Translations under genes and position numbers: made by a program
From: Macrotis lagotis
Taxonomy: Eukaryota > Chordata > Mammalia > Peramelemorphia > Peramelidae
Assembly: GCF_037893015.1 (NCBI RefSeq)
Contig: NC_133660.1
Location: forward strand, 166,906,363 to 166,970,362
Length of the DNA: 64,000 nt
Direction: 5' to 3'
The notes under the pieces: generated by a model
Databases searched by the model: none
Seen by the model: only the letters and a program-made list of their open reading frames with translations
What the model was told of the DNA's origin: nothing
In this document: one piece after another, positions 32,456 through 62,391 of the stretch
How the letters are laid out: every line of letters begins with the position of its first letter
How positions within the stretch are numbered: position 1 is the stretch's first letter

Positions 32456-33121
32456 CTACGCTTCCATGAAACTTCCTCTACCATTTTTGCATCTTATAGT
32501 CTTAGAGAGTTGTCCAGGGTGCTGAGGAGATGAGGGCCTTGCTCAGATTCCAATAGGCAGAAGTTTCAGAGGCCAAATCCTTAGTTCCAAGGTTGGCTCT
32601 CTGTCTACCATATTGTAGCAGAGGAAATTTGGGCACAGAGAAATGTTGTAATCTTTTTGAAACTTTTCTGTACTGTGTGGTTGTTCTCCATTCTATGTTG
32701 GCTCTTTGCAATCTTCATTTCCTAGACTTTCTAATCTTTTGGTCATGCCATTTGAAGCAGAGGAGGACATAGTGCATAGAACATGCAGTAAGTACTGCAT
32801 TAACCATTCCTTGGCATGTCCATTGGAGAATACCTGAAAACAGGTGCTAAACCACCCCTCAAGCACCACCCCAGTACTAATGCATTTAAGCAAAAATCCA
32901 CCCAGGCAGAAGTTTCTTTTCTTCTTGACCCTGGTCTAAGCTGATTGAGCCTATGCAGCTGGAACCCATGGCCCTACAGCCTTGTGATTGAATCTATGTT
33001 GATCTAAACTTTTTTCTTTTCCCTTTTGTCTTTTAACTTGACTATGACTTTCCCAGTTTGTAACTATCCCTATGCTATTCATCTCTACTGTCTCCTTTGC
33101 TTAACTTTATTACTTTTTAAG
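32456..33121. other. Unassigned intergenic stretch
   Basis: No gene or repeat identified. Short reverse-strand frames here lack recognisable motifs. Confidence 0.4.
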
Positions 33122-33130
33122 AAAGTACTT

Positions 33131-33280
33131 GGGGCGGCTAGGTGGCATAGTGGATAAAGCACTGGCCTTGGAGTCAGGAGTACCTGGGTTCAAATCTGGT
33201 CTCAGACACTTAATAATTACCTACCTGTGTGGCCTTGGACAAGCCACTTAACCCCATTTGCCTTGAAAAAACCTAAAAAA
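33131..33280 (+). repeat. tRNA-derived SINE
   Basis: Full copy. Exact target-site duplication AAAGTACTT at 33122-33130 and 33281-33289. Confidence 0.95.
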
Positions 33281-33529
33281 AAAGTACTTGCTACTATTCT
33301 AAAGAACTTAACCTGTGAATTTTTTGTAGTAACTTATAAAACTTTTGTGCAACCTGTGAATTAAAGTCTAAGCTTTTCTTACCTCCTTGAGTCAGATTGG
33401 TGAATTGTTCACCCCCAAAATGAACCCTAGCTGTATCTCCCATCTCAGTTTCTCTGGCAACATTTTTGACATTCTTGGGGGGATGGACACAGCTATCCCT
33501 CTCTCCAGTTATAATATCACACTGCCTTC

Positions 33530-33712
33530 CATTGTGACAATTGTTTTTATTTTATCTATTTTAATTTTTCTAGATAGTTTTCAACAATTTTTTGTAAGAT
33601 TTTGAGTTTCACATTTTTCTACCTCTTCCCATTCCTTCCTTTCCCCTCTCATGATAGCAAGTAATTTTATATATTTGTATAATCATGTTTAACATATTTC
33701 CATATTAGCAGT
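33530..33712 (-). repeat. Old L1 3' end fragment
   Basis: TTTCCCCTCTCATGATAGCAAG ... ATAATCATGTTTAACATATTT matches the reverse L1 3' end seen at 45.6 kb. Confidence 0.5.
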
Positions 33713-34110
33713 GGTGGGATTCAGCCAGTTTGCATGGATTTGGTAGAATTGATAGCCAATTTTATGTTGAGTTCGGTGAACTGGTTGTTAAAATGGCATT
33801 TGTAATCAGGGTTCTCTCCAAGGTGGACACCCAGGTAGCCATCCAATGTGAAAATCACATATTTACATTCATTACTCTTTTTTAATGTTCTGCACAGCAG
33901 CATTTTCTTAGCACTCATAGCAATGCTCATTCTATCCATAGGTGAAAAAAAAATTGATGGAACTATGCATGGAATACATATTTGTTCATTTCTTAAAGCT
34001 CATTATACATTTGATGAAATACAACATTTTAATTCCCTCATTTTTTGTTACTTCAGTAAACAAACATATAACAAAAAGAGAAAAAGTGCCAAATAACTAG
34101 GGGGTGACAA
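33713..34110. mobile_element. Possible hAT-type DNA transposon fragment
   Basis: It begins CAGTGGTGGGATTCAGCCAG and then GTGAACTGGTTGTTAAAATG, wording typical of one end of a marsupial/amniote hAT element. The opposite end is not visible nearby, so it is truncated. Family is from memory. Confidence 0.35.
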
Positions 34111-34599
34111 GCTGTCATTTGTTTCCACTTTATGTTTTGCCCCAAATTCCCCAAGATATTATGAGTGTGCTGGTGTTCCCTGAACAGTGAAAGCAATAGG
34201 AAGCTGGGACACAATGAAGCAATAGAAAAATAGTATAAGAGGAAAAAAAAGAATTAGATTAGGTAGAATGAGTTTTGGTTCTCCTTATGTTCCAACATTG
34301 GCAGCTGGGTCATGTAGTTGCTTTCTCTCTATAAGGATTTGTGAGTAATATAACATAATAGAGTTTTGTGTACCTCTTTTATTGTTCTTATTTGAGTATT
34401 AAATGCATGAAATTTTAAACTACCTTTTGATATATATTTTTGTATACTTAAAACAGTCATTAGGGTAGTGAAACAATTATTAATTTATTTTAATCCTACA
34501 ACTGACTATTAGTCCTGTGAAAGAAGAATCAGAACAAAAGGGGGAAAAGCCATGAGAAAAAAAAGACAAAAAATAAAACTAATTTTTAAAACGTGAAAC

Positions 34600-34930
34600 T
34601 AGTATGCTTTAGTCTGCATTCAAATTCTATAAGTTTTTCTCTGGATGTGGATGGTATTTTCTATCACAAGTCTTAGAAATTGTCTTTGCTCATTGAACTA
34701 CTGAGAGGATTTAAGTCTATCATGGTTGATCATCATACGATGTTGCTTCAATATGACAATATTTTCAGCATAACAATGAGGAGTGTAGTTAGTTAGTTGT
34801 ATGTATAACCTATATCATATTACTCACTGTTAAGGTGAGAGGGAAGGGAGAAAAATGTGGAACTCAATCTTATAAAAAAATGAGCATCAAAAATTATCAT
34901 TATATGTAATTGGAAAAAAATAAAGAAAAA
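34600..34930. repeat. Two L1 3'-region fragments in opposite orientation
   Basis: 34608-34760 (CTCTGGATGTGGATGGTATT ... GGTTGATCATCATACGATG) is minus-strand L1. 34775-34925 (GGTGAGAGGGAAGGGAG ... TATGTAATTGGAAAAAAATAA) is a plus-strand L1 3' end with an A-rich tail. This may be one 5'-inverted insertion. Confidence 0.45.
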
Positions 34931-35434
34931 TCACATTAGACCTCCCACCTCCCCAAAACCCCATGTAGTTCGTACCTGAATAAACAATGAAGCCATCCTT
35001 GAATGAAAATAATCTGTCAAAACATAAGCCTGATATTCAGTCATATCAAGTAGTATCATATGAAGACAGTGACTGTGATCCTTATCATACTATAGAATAC
35101 ATTAATCATATATGCTTTGAGTTTATAATCCTATATGGCAAAAGAAATGAGAAAATGGAAAATAAGATAGAAAACATTAACAGGAATAAAATTAGAACAA
35201 GAATAAAACTAAATTGAAAATTCCAGACAGAAACCATGATGTATACTATAACTTTATGCTAATCTATATGTAGCAATCCCATAAATGAGTGTGGATATAG
35301 GTATAGGGTGTAGCCAGTATGTCTCTGGGTGGTGTCAGTGACTAATAAACCAAAGTCCCACCCTTCAGCCAGACTGGTGACTCATTATCTTATTAATAGT
35401 ATCACGAGGTGAAAAATCAATTTTTTTCAGGAAA

Positions 35435-35640
35435 ATCTGAATTTATTTATTTATTTTTTCAATTATATTTCATTTTATTTTTCTAATTACATGTTATGAA
35501 AGTTTTTCAACATTCATCCACATGCATATGCATATTTTTAAGATACATGATTTTCTTACACTCTCCCTTACCATCCCTGTCCCATTGCACCTATGTATTT
35601 ATGTTTAACATGTTTACAGATTAGTCAGAAAATATGAATT
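35435..35640 (-). repeat. Old L1 3' end fragment
   Basis: TTTTTCTAATTACATGTTATG ... TTTATGTTTAACATGTTTAC follows the same old L1 3' end in reverse. Confidence 0.5.
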
Positions 35641-35835
35641 TAAATCTGGTCTCAGGTACTAGCTGTATGACTTGGCAAGTCACTTAGCCTCTATTTGCCT
35701 TAGTTTCCTCCTCTATATGATAATGATAATATTAGTTCATACCTTTTGTGGGCCTCAAATGAGATATTTGTGAAGCACTTAACTATGCCTGGAATATAAA
35801 GGGCCCTACATTAAATGCTAAATATTATTATAATT
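35640..35835 (+). repeat. MIR SINE
   Basis: CTAGCTGTATGACTTGGCAAG ... TTGCCTTAGTTTCCTCC ... GAAGCACTTAACTATGCCTGG. Confidence 0.55.
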
Positions 35836-35939
35836 ACTTATTGATGCTGAAAATGAGAAATAGATAAGAAGTTATCAAAATCAACATCACCCTTTCCTAA
35901 TGAAGTTTAATCCCTGTGATTTTCTTTTTTCTTCCACTT

Positions 35940-36970
35940 CTTTTATTTATTTAAGACATTTCTAAAATAGTCTTGTTGTAAGAGTGAACATAATCCCCCC
36001 TCCCCCCCACAAAAATAAAAAAAACACCTCGCAAGAAATAAAGTGAAAGAGGAAAGAAAATGTTCTTCAGGTTGTGTTCCAATACCATCAGCTCTGTCTC
36101 TGGGGTGAATCATATTCTTTATCATAAATCCATCAGAGAAGTTACTTCCATATTTTTCCACATATTTTTGCTGTTGCTGCTTGTAATTCCCTCCATCCAT
36201 TTCTCCCCATTACCAATTATTATATTTTCTCTCTCTCCTTTCATTCTATCCCTCTTCAAAAGTGTGCTGTGGGACAGCTGACTGGCTCAGTGGACAGAGC
36301 ACCAGCCCTGGGGTCAAGAAGCTCCAAGCCTATATTCCCCCTCTGCTCCCCAGTCCTAGCAACCACTTAGCCCTGTGGTCCCAGACAGGCCATTCAATCC
36401 CACCACCTTGCAAAAAGTAAAAAAGGAAATGTTCTGACTATCTTCTCCCATGATCTACCCTCTCCTCTATACCCTACATCCCCCCTCCCTTCCCTTGTCC
36501 CCTTCCTCCCATCCCTTTCTCTCTTTTTTTCTTCTAGATTATGCCCTATTAAAGTATATATATTGTTTCCTCTCTGAGCCATTTCCAATGAGAATGAAGG
36601 CTCCCTCACCTTTTCCCCCTTCCATACCATTGCAAAAGCTATTTCTTGACTCGTTTACATGAAATATCTTAGTCTATTCTTCCTTTCCTTTCCTTTCTTC
36701 CAGTACATTTCCTTTTTACCCATTGATTGCATTTTAAAAATATATTATGCCTTCATATTCAACTCTCTCCTGTGCCTTGTCTATATAAGTTCCTTCTAAC
36801 TACTCTAATAAATAAGAAGGTTAACAGAGCTTTCCCAAGATCTTCCAGGTTACCTTGGGCTGGAGAATTGCCTCACTGGATCTTTCTGTGGGTTCTGTCT
36901 CTCAAAAATTTAGTTAGAGCCATAATTTTAAGATTTTTGGAATATTTTGGAGAGAACTTCTAGGAAAGGC
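35940..36970 (-). mobile_element. HAL1/L1-type element fragment, hosting a SINE
   Basis: Reverse-strand wording of a HAL1/L1 end (GTTCCAATACCATCAGCTCT, GAGAAGTTACTTCCATATTT), the pyrimidine-rich region 36427-36560, TATTCAACTCTCTCCTGTGC, and at the right an L1 5'UTR-like stretch (GGGCTGGAGAATTGCCTCAC ... GTTAGAGCCATAATTTTAAG). No open frame is kept. Confidence 0.45.
36269..36424 (+). repeat. SINE, divergent variant
   Basis: GGGACAGCTGACTGGCTCAGTG ... GGTCAAGAAGCTCC ... CACCACCTTGCAAAAAG. The tRNA-like head and A-rich end are clear, but the body is unlike the young copies. Confidence 0.65.
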
Positions 36971-37280
36971 TGGCAATTTTAGTAAGAAGGGGAATCACTT
37001 CAGAAAGTATTTAAAATGCAAGATCTTTCTCATTAGGTATTTGATTAGCTCCAATCTTCCCCTTTTATAAAAAAATGAGAGGAATCATTTTTTGTTAAGC
37101 TTTCTCTCCTTTTTCAGTCTCAGATCATAAAATAGGTTTAAACCAAACATTTTACAGGTCATATAAGAAATAATACAAAGATATTGAGATATAAACAAAA
37201 TGTTTTGTCTATGAGGAAGGTCATAACCAGTGTGTAAAAAAGAGACTTCTGAGTCATTTTTATAAATTTTATAATTCATT

Positions 37281-38005
37281 TTTATAAAGGGTATCCATTA
37301 AAGACTCTCAAACCACCTCAGGATTTCTCAAAATGTCTTCTGCACAATATAAGCTCTAAACTTAGTCCTCTCAAAATCTCTCTTCAGATTTTCTGAAAGA
37401 TGATTGTTAACTCCCCAACTCCTTTACAGACTTAGAATAAATAATGAGTGAATGAAGAAAACATGGACGAATTGAATTCTATTCCCTCCCCACTCCCTGA
37501 GATTTCAGAAAAAACGTAAAGCAGAATTCTCATTTTAGTGGTCCATTCATTTTTGACTAAATTCTTTTTTTTTCCTTTGAATCACTAATATCCCTAAATT
37601 TTAGAAACAATATTTGCCTTCTTTTTTTACCTTTCCTTCTTTGTTTCAGTCTTTGACCCTACAACTTCCTAAATACTATTTAAGATCCCTTCTCTACTTC
37701 AATTTGTTCTTCTTCTTTGTTTTCACCTTGAAAAATTCTCATTCTTTAAAAAATAATGCTTCTTGATAAGCTGAAGAATAGAATTTTTCTCTCCATTTTT
37801 CTCTATGATAGAAACCAATCTGTACTTTATGATTACTTAGTAGTGTTGCCAGAAAATGTGACTGGCTAAAGGCTTCATGGATTTGAACAAAGGTGAACAA
37901 TGTTAAAATTGACTCTGACCCAGAAAAATGTAAGAACAAAAAAAAATTATTTAGGTATTGCTGTGGTTAGTAGATGTTAAGGACTAGAGAGAGTACAGAC
38001 AGTTG
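37281..38005. other. Unassigned intergenic stretch
   Basis: No gene or repeat that I can name. Confidence 0.4.
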
Positions 38006-38440
38006 TGGCAATTATAAGCTACTGATGTGTAAAGGAGATTCAGCAATAGCAGTGGGGAATAAGAGGTTATTTGGGGAATATACTCCCCAAGTGTGGTCTG
38101 GCTTCCCAAAGGAAGATAAGTCATTAAGGTATAAGCAGTAAAGAAAGTTATAGGGGCAGGAGAGTTTATTTGGGGAATAATGCTCCCCAGGAGTGGGCCA
38201 GCTTCCCAAAGGAGCTATGAATTGAGGAGTGAGTGAACTTTTAAAGGAGCAAGAAGATGAGGTAATTAGGGCTATGTAGATGAGGTGTGTAACTCAAAGA
38301 CTATCCTTTTAGGTTAGAGCAAGGATTCATTATTTTGCTGATAGGGGCTTGTCTTGTGTCTGGGGGCAGTAAGAGTCCTTACCAGGGAGAGGCAAGTACT
38401 TTGCTAAAATGTTCATTATCCTCAACTGGATATTTAGACA
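38006..38440. repeat. Repeat block with a duplicated palindromic motif, possibly LTR-derived
   Basis: GTTATTTGGGGAATATACTC (38066) recurs as GTTTATTTGGGGAATAATGC (38165), 99 bp later. Both are followed by a CTGG/CCAGCTTCCCAAAGGA-type segment. Each contains an imperfect palindrome GGGGAA-n-CTCCCC. The look is that of an LTR U3 region, but no ends, TATA or poly(A) signal could be set. Confidence 0.4.
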
Positions 38441-38503
38441 CTAGAAGGGGGGGGGGATTTAGTGTTAACACAAGGTAAGATTAATTATAGAATCTATTTC
38501 TTT

Positions 38504-38653
38504 TTTGTTTATTTTTTTGTGAGGTATTGGGGTTAAGTGACTTGTCCAAGGTCATGCAGCTATTAAGTATCAAGTATCTGAGATCAAATTTGAACTCAGA
38601 TCCTCCTGGCTCCTGGACCACTACTCTATCCATTGTATTACCTTGCTGCCCCT
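38504..38653 (-). repeat. SINE, older subfamily
   Basis: GAGGTATTGGGGTTAAGTGAC ... CAAATTTGAACTCAGATCCTCC ... CCTTGCTGCCCC. More diverged than the TTAATAATT copies, with a small internal duplication (AGTATCAAGTATC). Confidence 0.85.
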
Positions 38654-38729
38654 AAAAGATATTTTGCTTCACATTTCTTCTCATTTAGTAGTTTTTTTTG
38701 GTATGAGCAGAAACATAACCATATCATAG

Positions 38730-38925
38730 TCTCCCTGTCATGGGTCTCTCCCCGCTACAAACCATCATCCATTTAGCTTCCAAAATTATTTCTCTCAAAT
38801 TTAAGTCTGACCCTGCTATGCCTATGCCTATGCTCCAAAATGTTCTCATCCTCTCCAGGATTAAGCATAAACTCCTGTGCATTTAAAGCTCTCTATAACC
38901 TGGCCCCTTCCTTCTGAAAAAGTTT
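38730..38925 (+). repeat. L2-type LINE fragment
   Basis: ATCCATTTAGCTTCCAAAAT, AAGCATAAACTCCTGTGCAT and TTTAAAGCTCTCTATAACCTGG match the therian L2 pattern. Confidence 0.55.
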
Positions 38926-39162
38926 CCTAGAGTTTGGCTTTAATAAAAGACAAATAATTAGGTTAAGGGCATGTGTCAATTGTCATCTAGACTTGTAGTC
39001 AATCATGCCTAAAGGGAATTCAGGCAACTGAGCTATTAGAGGCTTTGTGGAAGATCTAAATTATACATTGGCACAAACAGAATTTCAGTAGGTGGGATTT
39101 TTGCTACTTGTCCCTCAAAGGAGTAATATATTTTGAGACACATCCATTAAGAGTATAGGATC

Positions 39163-39999
39163 TATGACCAGAAAGGATAATGATCATTGTTGGAAGGGTT
39201 GTGGGAAATCTGGGACACTATTACATTGTTGGTGGAGCTGTGAACTCATCTAAACTTTCTGGAGAGCAATTTGTAACTATGCCCAAAGGGCAACAAAAAT
39301 GTGCATACCCTTTGATCCAGCACTACCACTAGTGGGTCTATACCCTGAAGAGATGATGAAAAAGGGTAAAAACATCACTTGTAAAAAAAATATTTATAGC
39401 AGCCCTGTTTGTGGTGGCAAAGAATTGGAAATCAATTAAATGTTCTTCAATGGGGGAATGGCTTAGCAAACTGTGGTATATATGTATGTCATGGAACACT
39501 ATTCTTCTATTAGAAACCAGGAGGCATTCAGGGAAGCCTGGAGGGATTTGCATGAACTGATGCTGAGTGAGATGAGCAGAACCAGAAAAACACTGTACAC
39601 CCTAACAGCAACATGGGGGCAATGATCAACCATGATGGACTCCCTCATTCCATCAGTGCAACAATCAGGGACAATTTAGGGCTGTCTGCAATAGAGAATA
39701 CTATCTGTATCCAGAGAAACAACTGTGGAGTTTTAACAAAGACCAAGGACTATTACCTTAAATTTAGAAAAAAAGAACTGATATCTTATTGTCTGATCTT
39801 GCTATCTCTTATGCTTTATGTTTTTTCCTTAAGGATATGATTTCTCTCTCATCACCCTCAATTTGGATCAATGTATGCCATGGAAACAATATAAAGACTG
39901 GCAAATTGCCTTCTGTGGGGGTGGGGGGGAGGGAAGTAAGATTAGGGGAAAAAATTGTAAAACTCAAAATAAAATATTTTTAAAAAAAGAAACATAAAA
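39163..39999 (+). mobile_element. 5'-truncated L1 3' end
   Basis: ORF2 C-terminal region (TGGAAGGGTTGTGGGAAATC, GGTATATATGTATGTCATGG) plus 3'UTR (GGGGGTGGGGGGGAGGGAAG) and poly(A) after AAATAAAATATTTTT. Exact target-site duplication AGTATAGGATC at 39152-39162 and 40000-40010. Confidence 0.92.
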
Positions 40000-40044
40000 A
40001 GTATAGGATCATTATCAATAATTTCATTAATTCAGCAAGTAACC

Positions 40045-40201
40045 TTTTTTTTTTAGGTTTTTCCAAGGCAAATGGTGTTAAGTGGCTTGCCCAAGGCCAC
40101 ACAGCTAGGTAATTATTATCAAGTGTCTGAGGTTGGATTTGAACTCAAGTACTCCTGACTCCAGGGCCGGTGCTCTATCCACTGTGCCACCTAACTGCCC
40201 C
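40045..40201 (-). repeat. tRNA-derived SINE
   Basis: Reverse copy. Duplication AGTAACC at 40038-40044 and 40202-40208. Confidence 0.94.
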
Positions 40202-40569
40202 AGTAACCCTTCTTATTCTAGATCTTGGGGTTTTATCAGTTATGCGAAAAGATTTTCACAAAGCTCTAGTGTCCTCTAGCTTCCAAGCAGGACTATTTTG
40301 ATAGAATCTAGGGAGACAGGAAAACTATCTTTCTAGAGATGAATTTCACCTTTCTACAATTGCTAATTTGATGTTTTCTAGGAGACTATATGAAAGGTGA
40401 CTTTAATAGTCAATTCTGTTTTTAAAGGCACAGAAAAATAAGTCAAATTTATTATATATAACAAATATATATGTATGTAATTTTTTAAAGGACAAAACTC
40501 ATTGTTCAGTCTACTTTTAAGTTTTCTTTATATGCTTTAAAATTCACAATGGATTTTAAATCCACACTC

Positions 40570-40915
40570 TAAGTGAAACTTCTGCATCAGACTTTTGCAT
40601 TGACTGTCCCTACTCCTAGCACACTGTTCTTTCATTCAGGCCTTTTATTTTCCCTGACTTCCTTCAAGGATCTGCTGGAATCCTACCTTCTCTCAGAGGC
40701 TCTTCCTGTTCCCTTTCTGCAGCTAGTGACTTCCTCTCTGAAATTATCTTCCATCTTTTCCGAATGTACTTTTTTATATAACTAGTTATTTTTTTTTTCC
40801 TATTTGACTATAAGCTTCCTGTGGGCAAGGAATATTTTTTGTGCTTTTTTGTACTCCCACAACTTACAAAAAGAGTCTGCGAATAGTTAGTCAGTGTTTA
40901 TTGACTAACTATCAG
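40570..40915 (+). repeat. L2-type LINE 3' end
   Basis: TTCAAGGATCTGCTGGAATC, AGAGGCTCTTCCTGTTCCC and TAAGCTTCCTGTGGGCAAGG ... GTGTTTATTGACTAACT give the L2 3' end including its terminal ORF region. Confidence 0.6.
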
Positions 40916-42035
40916 AGAAGAGAAAGTTGAAACTATTTTGGAGGGAAGTTGAGACTTGAGGGACATTCTACACATAGAGAAATCTTATTTGGAAGAAACA
41001 ATGTCTATAGAAAAGATTTGTTCGGTGGAGCTGCAGATAACTAAATCTAATAGGTAGAAAATTCAAAAAGTAGGTTTTAACCTTACTAAAAGGGAGAAAT
41101 TTCCATCAACTAAAACTGCCCAACAAAAGAAGTTAATTTAAGATAGTAAACTCCATGTTACTAATACTATTCAAGCAGAAGCTGACTGATCATCTGTCAG
41201 AAATACTTCAGGATAGATTATTATTTAGTTAGCGGCATTTTTCACTTTCAAAGTGGAATAAATATTTTCCCAATTATCTTATTTTTATACATCATCACAT
41301 AGTCAGGCAGTATGAAAGAGCAAACAATTCTCTAAATTTGGATTCAGAAAATCTATGATCTTCAATTCATTAAACTTTTTTGAACTTCTTTTCCCTCATC
41401 CATTAAATAGGAATAGTAATTTTTGTTTTGCCTATGTCAGAGGGCTGTTGGGAGGATCAAACAAGATTAAATACATAGAATTATCTGTAACTTATAATAT
41501 GCCTTATAATTATAAAGATTTTTGGATGGAGATGAAAAGCTAGACTGAATCTTGGAAATGCAACAACATGGCAACCTGAAGAACTCCTCTATCTTGTTAT
41601 TATTGAGCAATTCCAGAAGCAATCTTTCATTTCCACCTAGGAGAACCATTTGAGAATGGTCAATAGTATCTATAAAAGAATGGTCTTGGAATTTTGGCCA
41701 AAGCTTCATTAGAGATATGCTTGAAAAGCTTCATTGTGGCTACATTTATTCCAATCAATAGTAGAATGAAAATTTTTATGATAAGAGTAAATCCATAGTA
41801 AAGATTAAGTTAAGCATATCTTTGAAATAAATGAAATAATAAAACACCATCATTTACATTTCAGAAACTAAGAATATTAAATATTCAGATATAATGTAGT
41901 AATAGGTAGATTATAGAAAATGTCCATGAAAATGGAAATTTTTCTTAGTTACTGATGCTTTTTCTAAAATATATTTTTAAATTAACAAGTATTTATTTTC
42001 TCTCTATCCTCCCCCATTTAAAAAATAAAAGAATA

Positions 42036-42182
42036 GGAGTGGCTAAGTGGTGCAGTGGCTAGAGGCTGGCCCTGCAGTCAGGAGTACCTGGGTTCAAATG
42101 CGGCCTCAGACACTTAATAATTACCTAGCTGTGTGACCTTGGGCAAGCCACTTTACCTTATTGCCTTGCAAAAACATAAAAA
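42036..42182 (+). repeat. tRNA-derived SINE upstream of CNGA1 exon 1
   Basis: GGAGTGGCTAAGTGGTGCAG ... GGGTTCAAATGCGG ... TTGCCTTGCAAAAACATAAA. It ends about 160 bp before the first coding exon, within the upstream CNGA1 intron. Confidence 0.92.
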
Positions 42183-42360
42183 ATAAAAACATAAAAAATA
42201 AAATAAAAGAGAAAACTCTTGTAACATATATACATATTCAAACATTGGTCATGTCCAAAAATGTATGAGTTACTAATTACTTTGCATCCATCTGAAGAGC
42301 TATAAAATCACAAACCCATCACTAATAATTCTTCTCTCATTAGATTACTAAATGTTAAAC

Positions 42361-59700
<17,340 letters not shown>

Positions 59701-59935
59701 AAGATGTAAGGTGACAGACTATTATCTGGACTTTGGGAGTTGCTTAAACAGTAAGAATTCAAGGCAAATGTGAAATATCCATTCAGCAGTACTACAAAGT
59801 TGTCTTTTCATACTGGGAAAGTATTTGTATATGAGACAATGGGAAAATGACAGATTCAATAAAGAAAATATGCTTTGATGAATCCTATGATATCCATCAC
59901 TGAAATGGAAATAAAATTGTTCAGTATTCTGAATA
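59701..59935 (+). other. CNGA1: CNGA1 3'UTR with two poly(A) signals
   Basis: Unique, repeat-free sequence follows the stop codon. AATAAA occurs at 59858-59863 and again at 59910-59915. The second is followed by a TG-rich stretch (CACTGTGTCATGAGG) that could act as a downstream element. The transcript end near 59930 is inferred from these signals. A much longer 3'UTR is not excluded. Confidence 0.6.
59858..59915 (+). promoter_or_regulatory. Tandem polyadenylation signals of CNGA1
   Basis: Two canonical AATAAA hexamers lie 52 bp apart, 158 and 210 bp after the CNGA1 stop. Either could be used. The second has the better TG-rich downstream context. Confidence 0.55.
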
Positions 59936-60660
59936 TAGAGTCACTGTGTCATGAGGTTTTCTTACTGTATACTATGTAAAGATATAAACTGATGAATTTA
60001 TCAGCAAATATATCTTCTGATTACTTCTATGTAACATCTTCCACTTGGATATAGTAAAGTTTCTGTTATCTGGCATTATTGGGTAAAGGGTTATTAAGAA
60101 ATACTTAAATATTCTGGCAATTGAGAGTTACCATCAAGGAATCAGAATATAATAAAATACACCTAATACTAAAACAATACTGAGCATGGATTAATCTTTC
60201 TTCATGATTCAAAAGGCACTTCAGGATCCTAGAGTGTCACAGGGTCATTATAATAAATATCAATTAACATTGTATTGGAGCATTATAGAAGTGCTGGTTA
60301 GTAGAGATTTCTGACTGATAGACTATCTAATGAATAACACTTTGTTTTTCAACTTCCTAACGTACTTAACATGTATTGATAACTGATAGTAACTGATAGT
60401 GATCTGTATTTGTATCTTGTTCCCTTACTAGACTGTAAGCTCCATGAGGGCAGTCTAAATTTTGTATCTGTGTGCTATGCACGTAAAAGGTACTTAATAA
60501 ATATGTGTTGATTTGAATAAATCAGCTTTCTTGGTGTTTTTATCTTTAAGATTCATAAAAAGTTAAACTATCTAGAGTAAATTAGTCTATTTTGGTGTTC
60601 ACCAATTCATTCTAAACTTCTCTTAGGAAAGATGCTAGAAACATTTGTCAGAAAAAAATT
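59936..60660. other. CNGA1 3' flank
   Basis: Mostly unassigned unique-looking sequence apart from the L2 fragment at 60390-60525. Confidence 0.5.
60390..60525 (+). repeat. L2 LINE 3' end downstream of CNGA1
   Basis: ACTGTAAGCTCCATGAGGGCAG ... AAGGTACTTAATAAATATGTG. Short and diverged. Confidence 0.7.
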
Positions 60661-62391
60661 TTAGAGTCATTCTTTTTTTTTATAAAGATTTTATTTATTT
60701 TGAGTTTTACAAGTTTCCCCTAATCTTACTTCCCTCCCTCCACCCCCTACAGAGGGCAATTTGCCAGTCTTTACATTGTTTCCATGGTATACATTGATCT
60801 AAACTGAATGTTATGAGAGAGAAATCAGATCCTTAAGGAAGAAATATAAAGTACAAGAGATAGCAAGATCAGACAATAAGATATCAGGTTTTTTTCCCCT
60901 AAATTAAAGTTAATAGTCCTTGGTCTTTGTTCAAACTCCACAGGTGTTTTTCTGGATACAGATGGTATTCTCCATTGCAGACAACCTAAAATTGTACTGA
61001 TGGAATGAGCAAGTCAATCAAAGTTGATCAGCGCCCCCATGTTGCTGTCAGGGTGTACAATGTTTTTTGGTTCTGCTCATCTCATTCAGCATCAGTTCAT
61101 GCAAATCCCTCCAGGCTTCCTTGAATTTCCATCCCTCCTGGTTTCTAATAGAATAATAGTGTTCCATGACATACATATACCACAGTTTGCTAAGCCATTC
61201 CCCAATTGAAAGACATTTACTTGATTTCCAATTCTTTGCCACCTCAAACAGGGCTGCTATGAATATTTTTGTACAAGTGATGTTTTTAACCCCTTTTCCA
61301 TCATCTCTTCAGGGTATAGACCCAGTAGTGGGTATGCACATTTTTGTTGCCTTTTGGGCATAGTTCCAAATTTCTCTCCAGAAAGGTTGGATGAGTTCAC
61401 AGCTCCACCAACAATGTAATAGTGTCCCAGATTTCCCACAACCCTTCCAACAATGATCATTATCCTTTCTGGTCATATTGGCCAGTCTGAGAGGTGTGAA
61501 GTGGTACCTCAGAGAAGCTTTAATTTGCATTTCTGTAATAAGTAATGATTTAGAGAAATTTTTCATATGATTATGTATTGCTTTGATCTCCTCATCTGTA
61601 AATTGCCTTTGCATATCCTTTTAACTATTTGTCAATTGGGGAATGACTTGTTTTTTTAAAATTTGACTCAGTTCTCTATATATTTTAGAAATGAATCCTT
61701 TGTCAGAAACATTAGTTGTAAAGATTGTTTCCCAGTTTATTACATTTCTTCTGATCTTGGTTACAGTGATTTTATCTGTGCAAAAGTTTTGTAATTTAAT
61801 GTAATCAAAATCATCTAGTTTGTTTTTAGTGATGCTCTCCATCTCTTCCTTTGCCATAAACTGCTTCCCTTTCCATAGATCTGACAGGTAAACTAGTCCT
61901 TGATCTTCTAATTTGCCTATAGTATTGTTTTTATGTCTAAATCCTGTATCCATTTGGATCTTATCTTGGTATAGGGTGTGAGGTGTTGGTCTAATCTAAG
62001 TTTCTTCCATACTAACTTCCAATTTTCCCAGCAGTTTTTATCAAAGAGAGAGTTTTTATCCCAATAGCTGGTGTCTGGGTTTATCAAACAGCAGGTTACT
62101 ATAATTGTTTCCTGCAATTGCACCTAGTCTATTCCACTGGTCCACCACTCTGTTTCTTAGCCAATACCAGATAGTTTCGATGACTGATGCTTTATAATAT
62201 AATTTTAGATTGAATAGGGCTAAGCCCCCTTCTTTTGTACTTTTTTCATTAAATCCCTGGAAATTCTTTACTTTTTATTTCTCCATATGAATTTACTTAC
62301 AACTTTTTTTTTAACTCGTTAAAGTAATTTTTTGCAATTTTGATTGGTAGGGCTAGACAGGTAGTTTAGTTTTGGTAGAATTGTCATTTTT

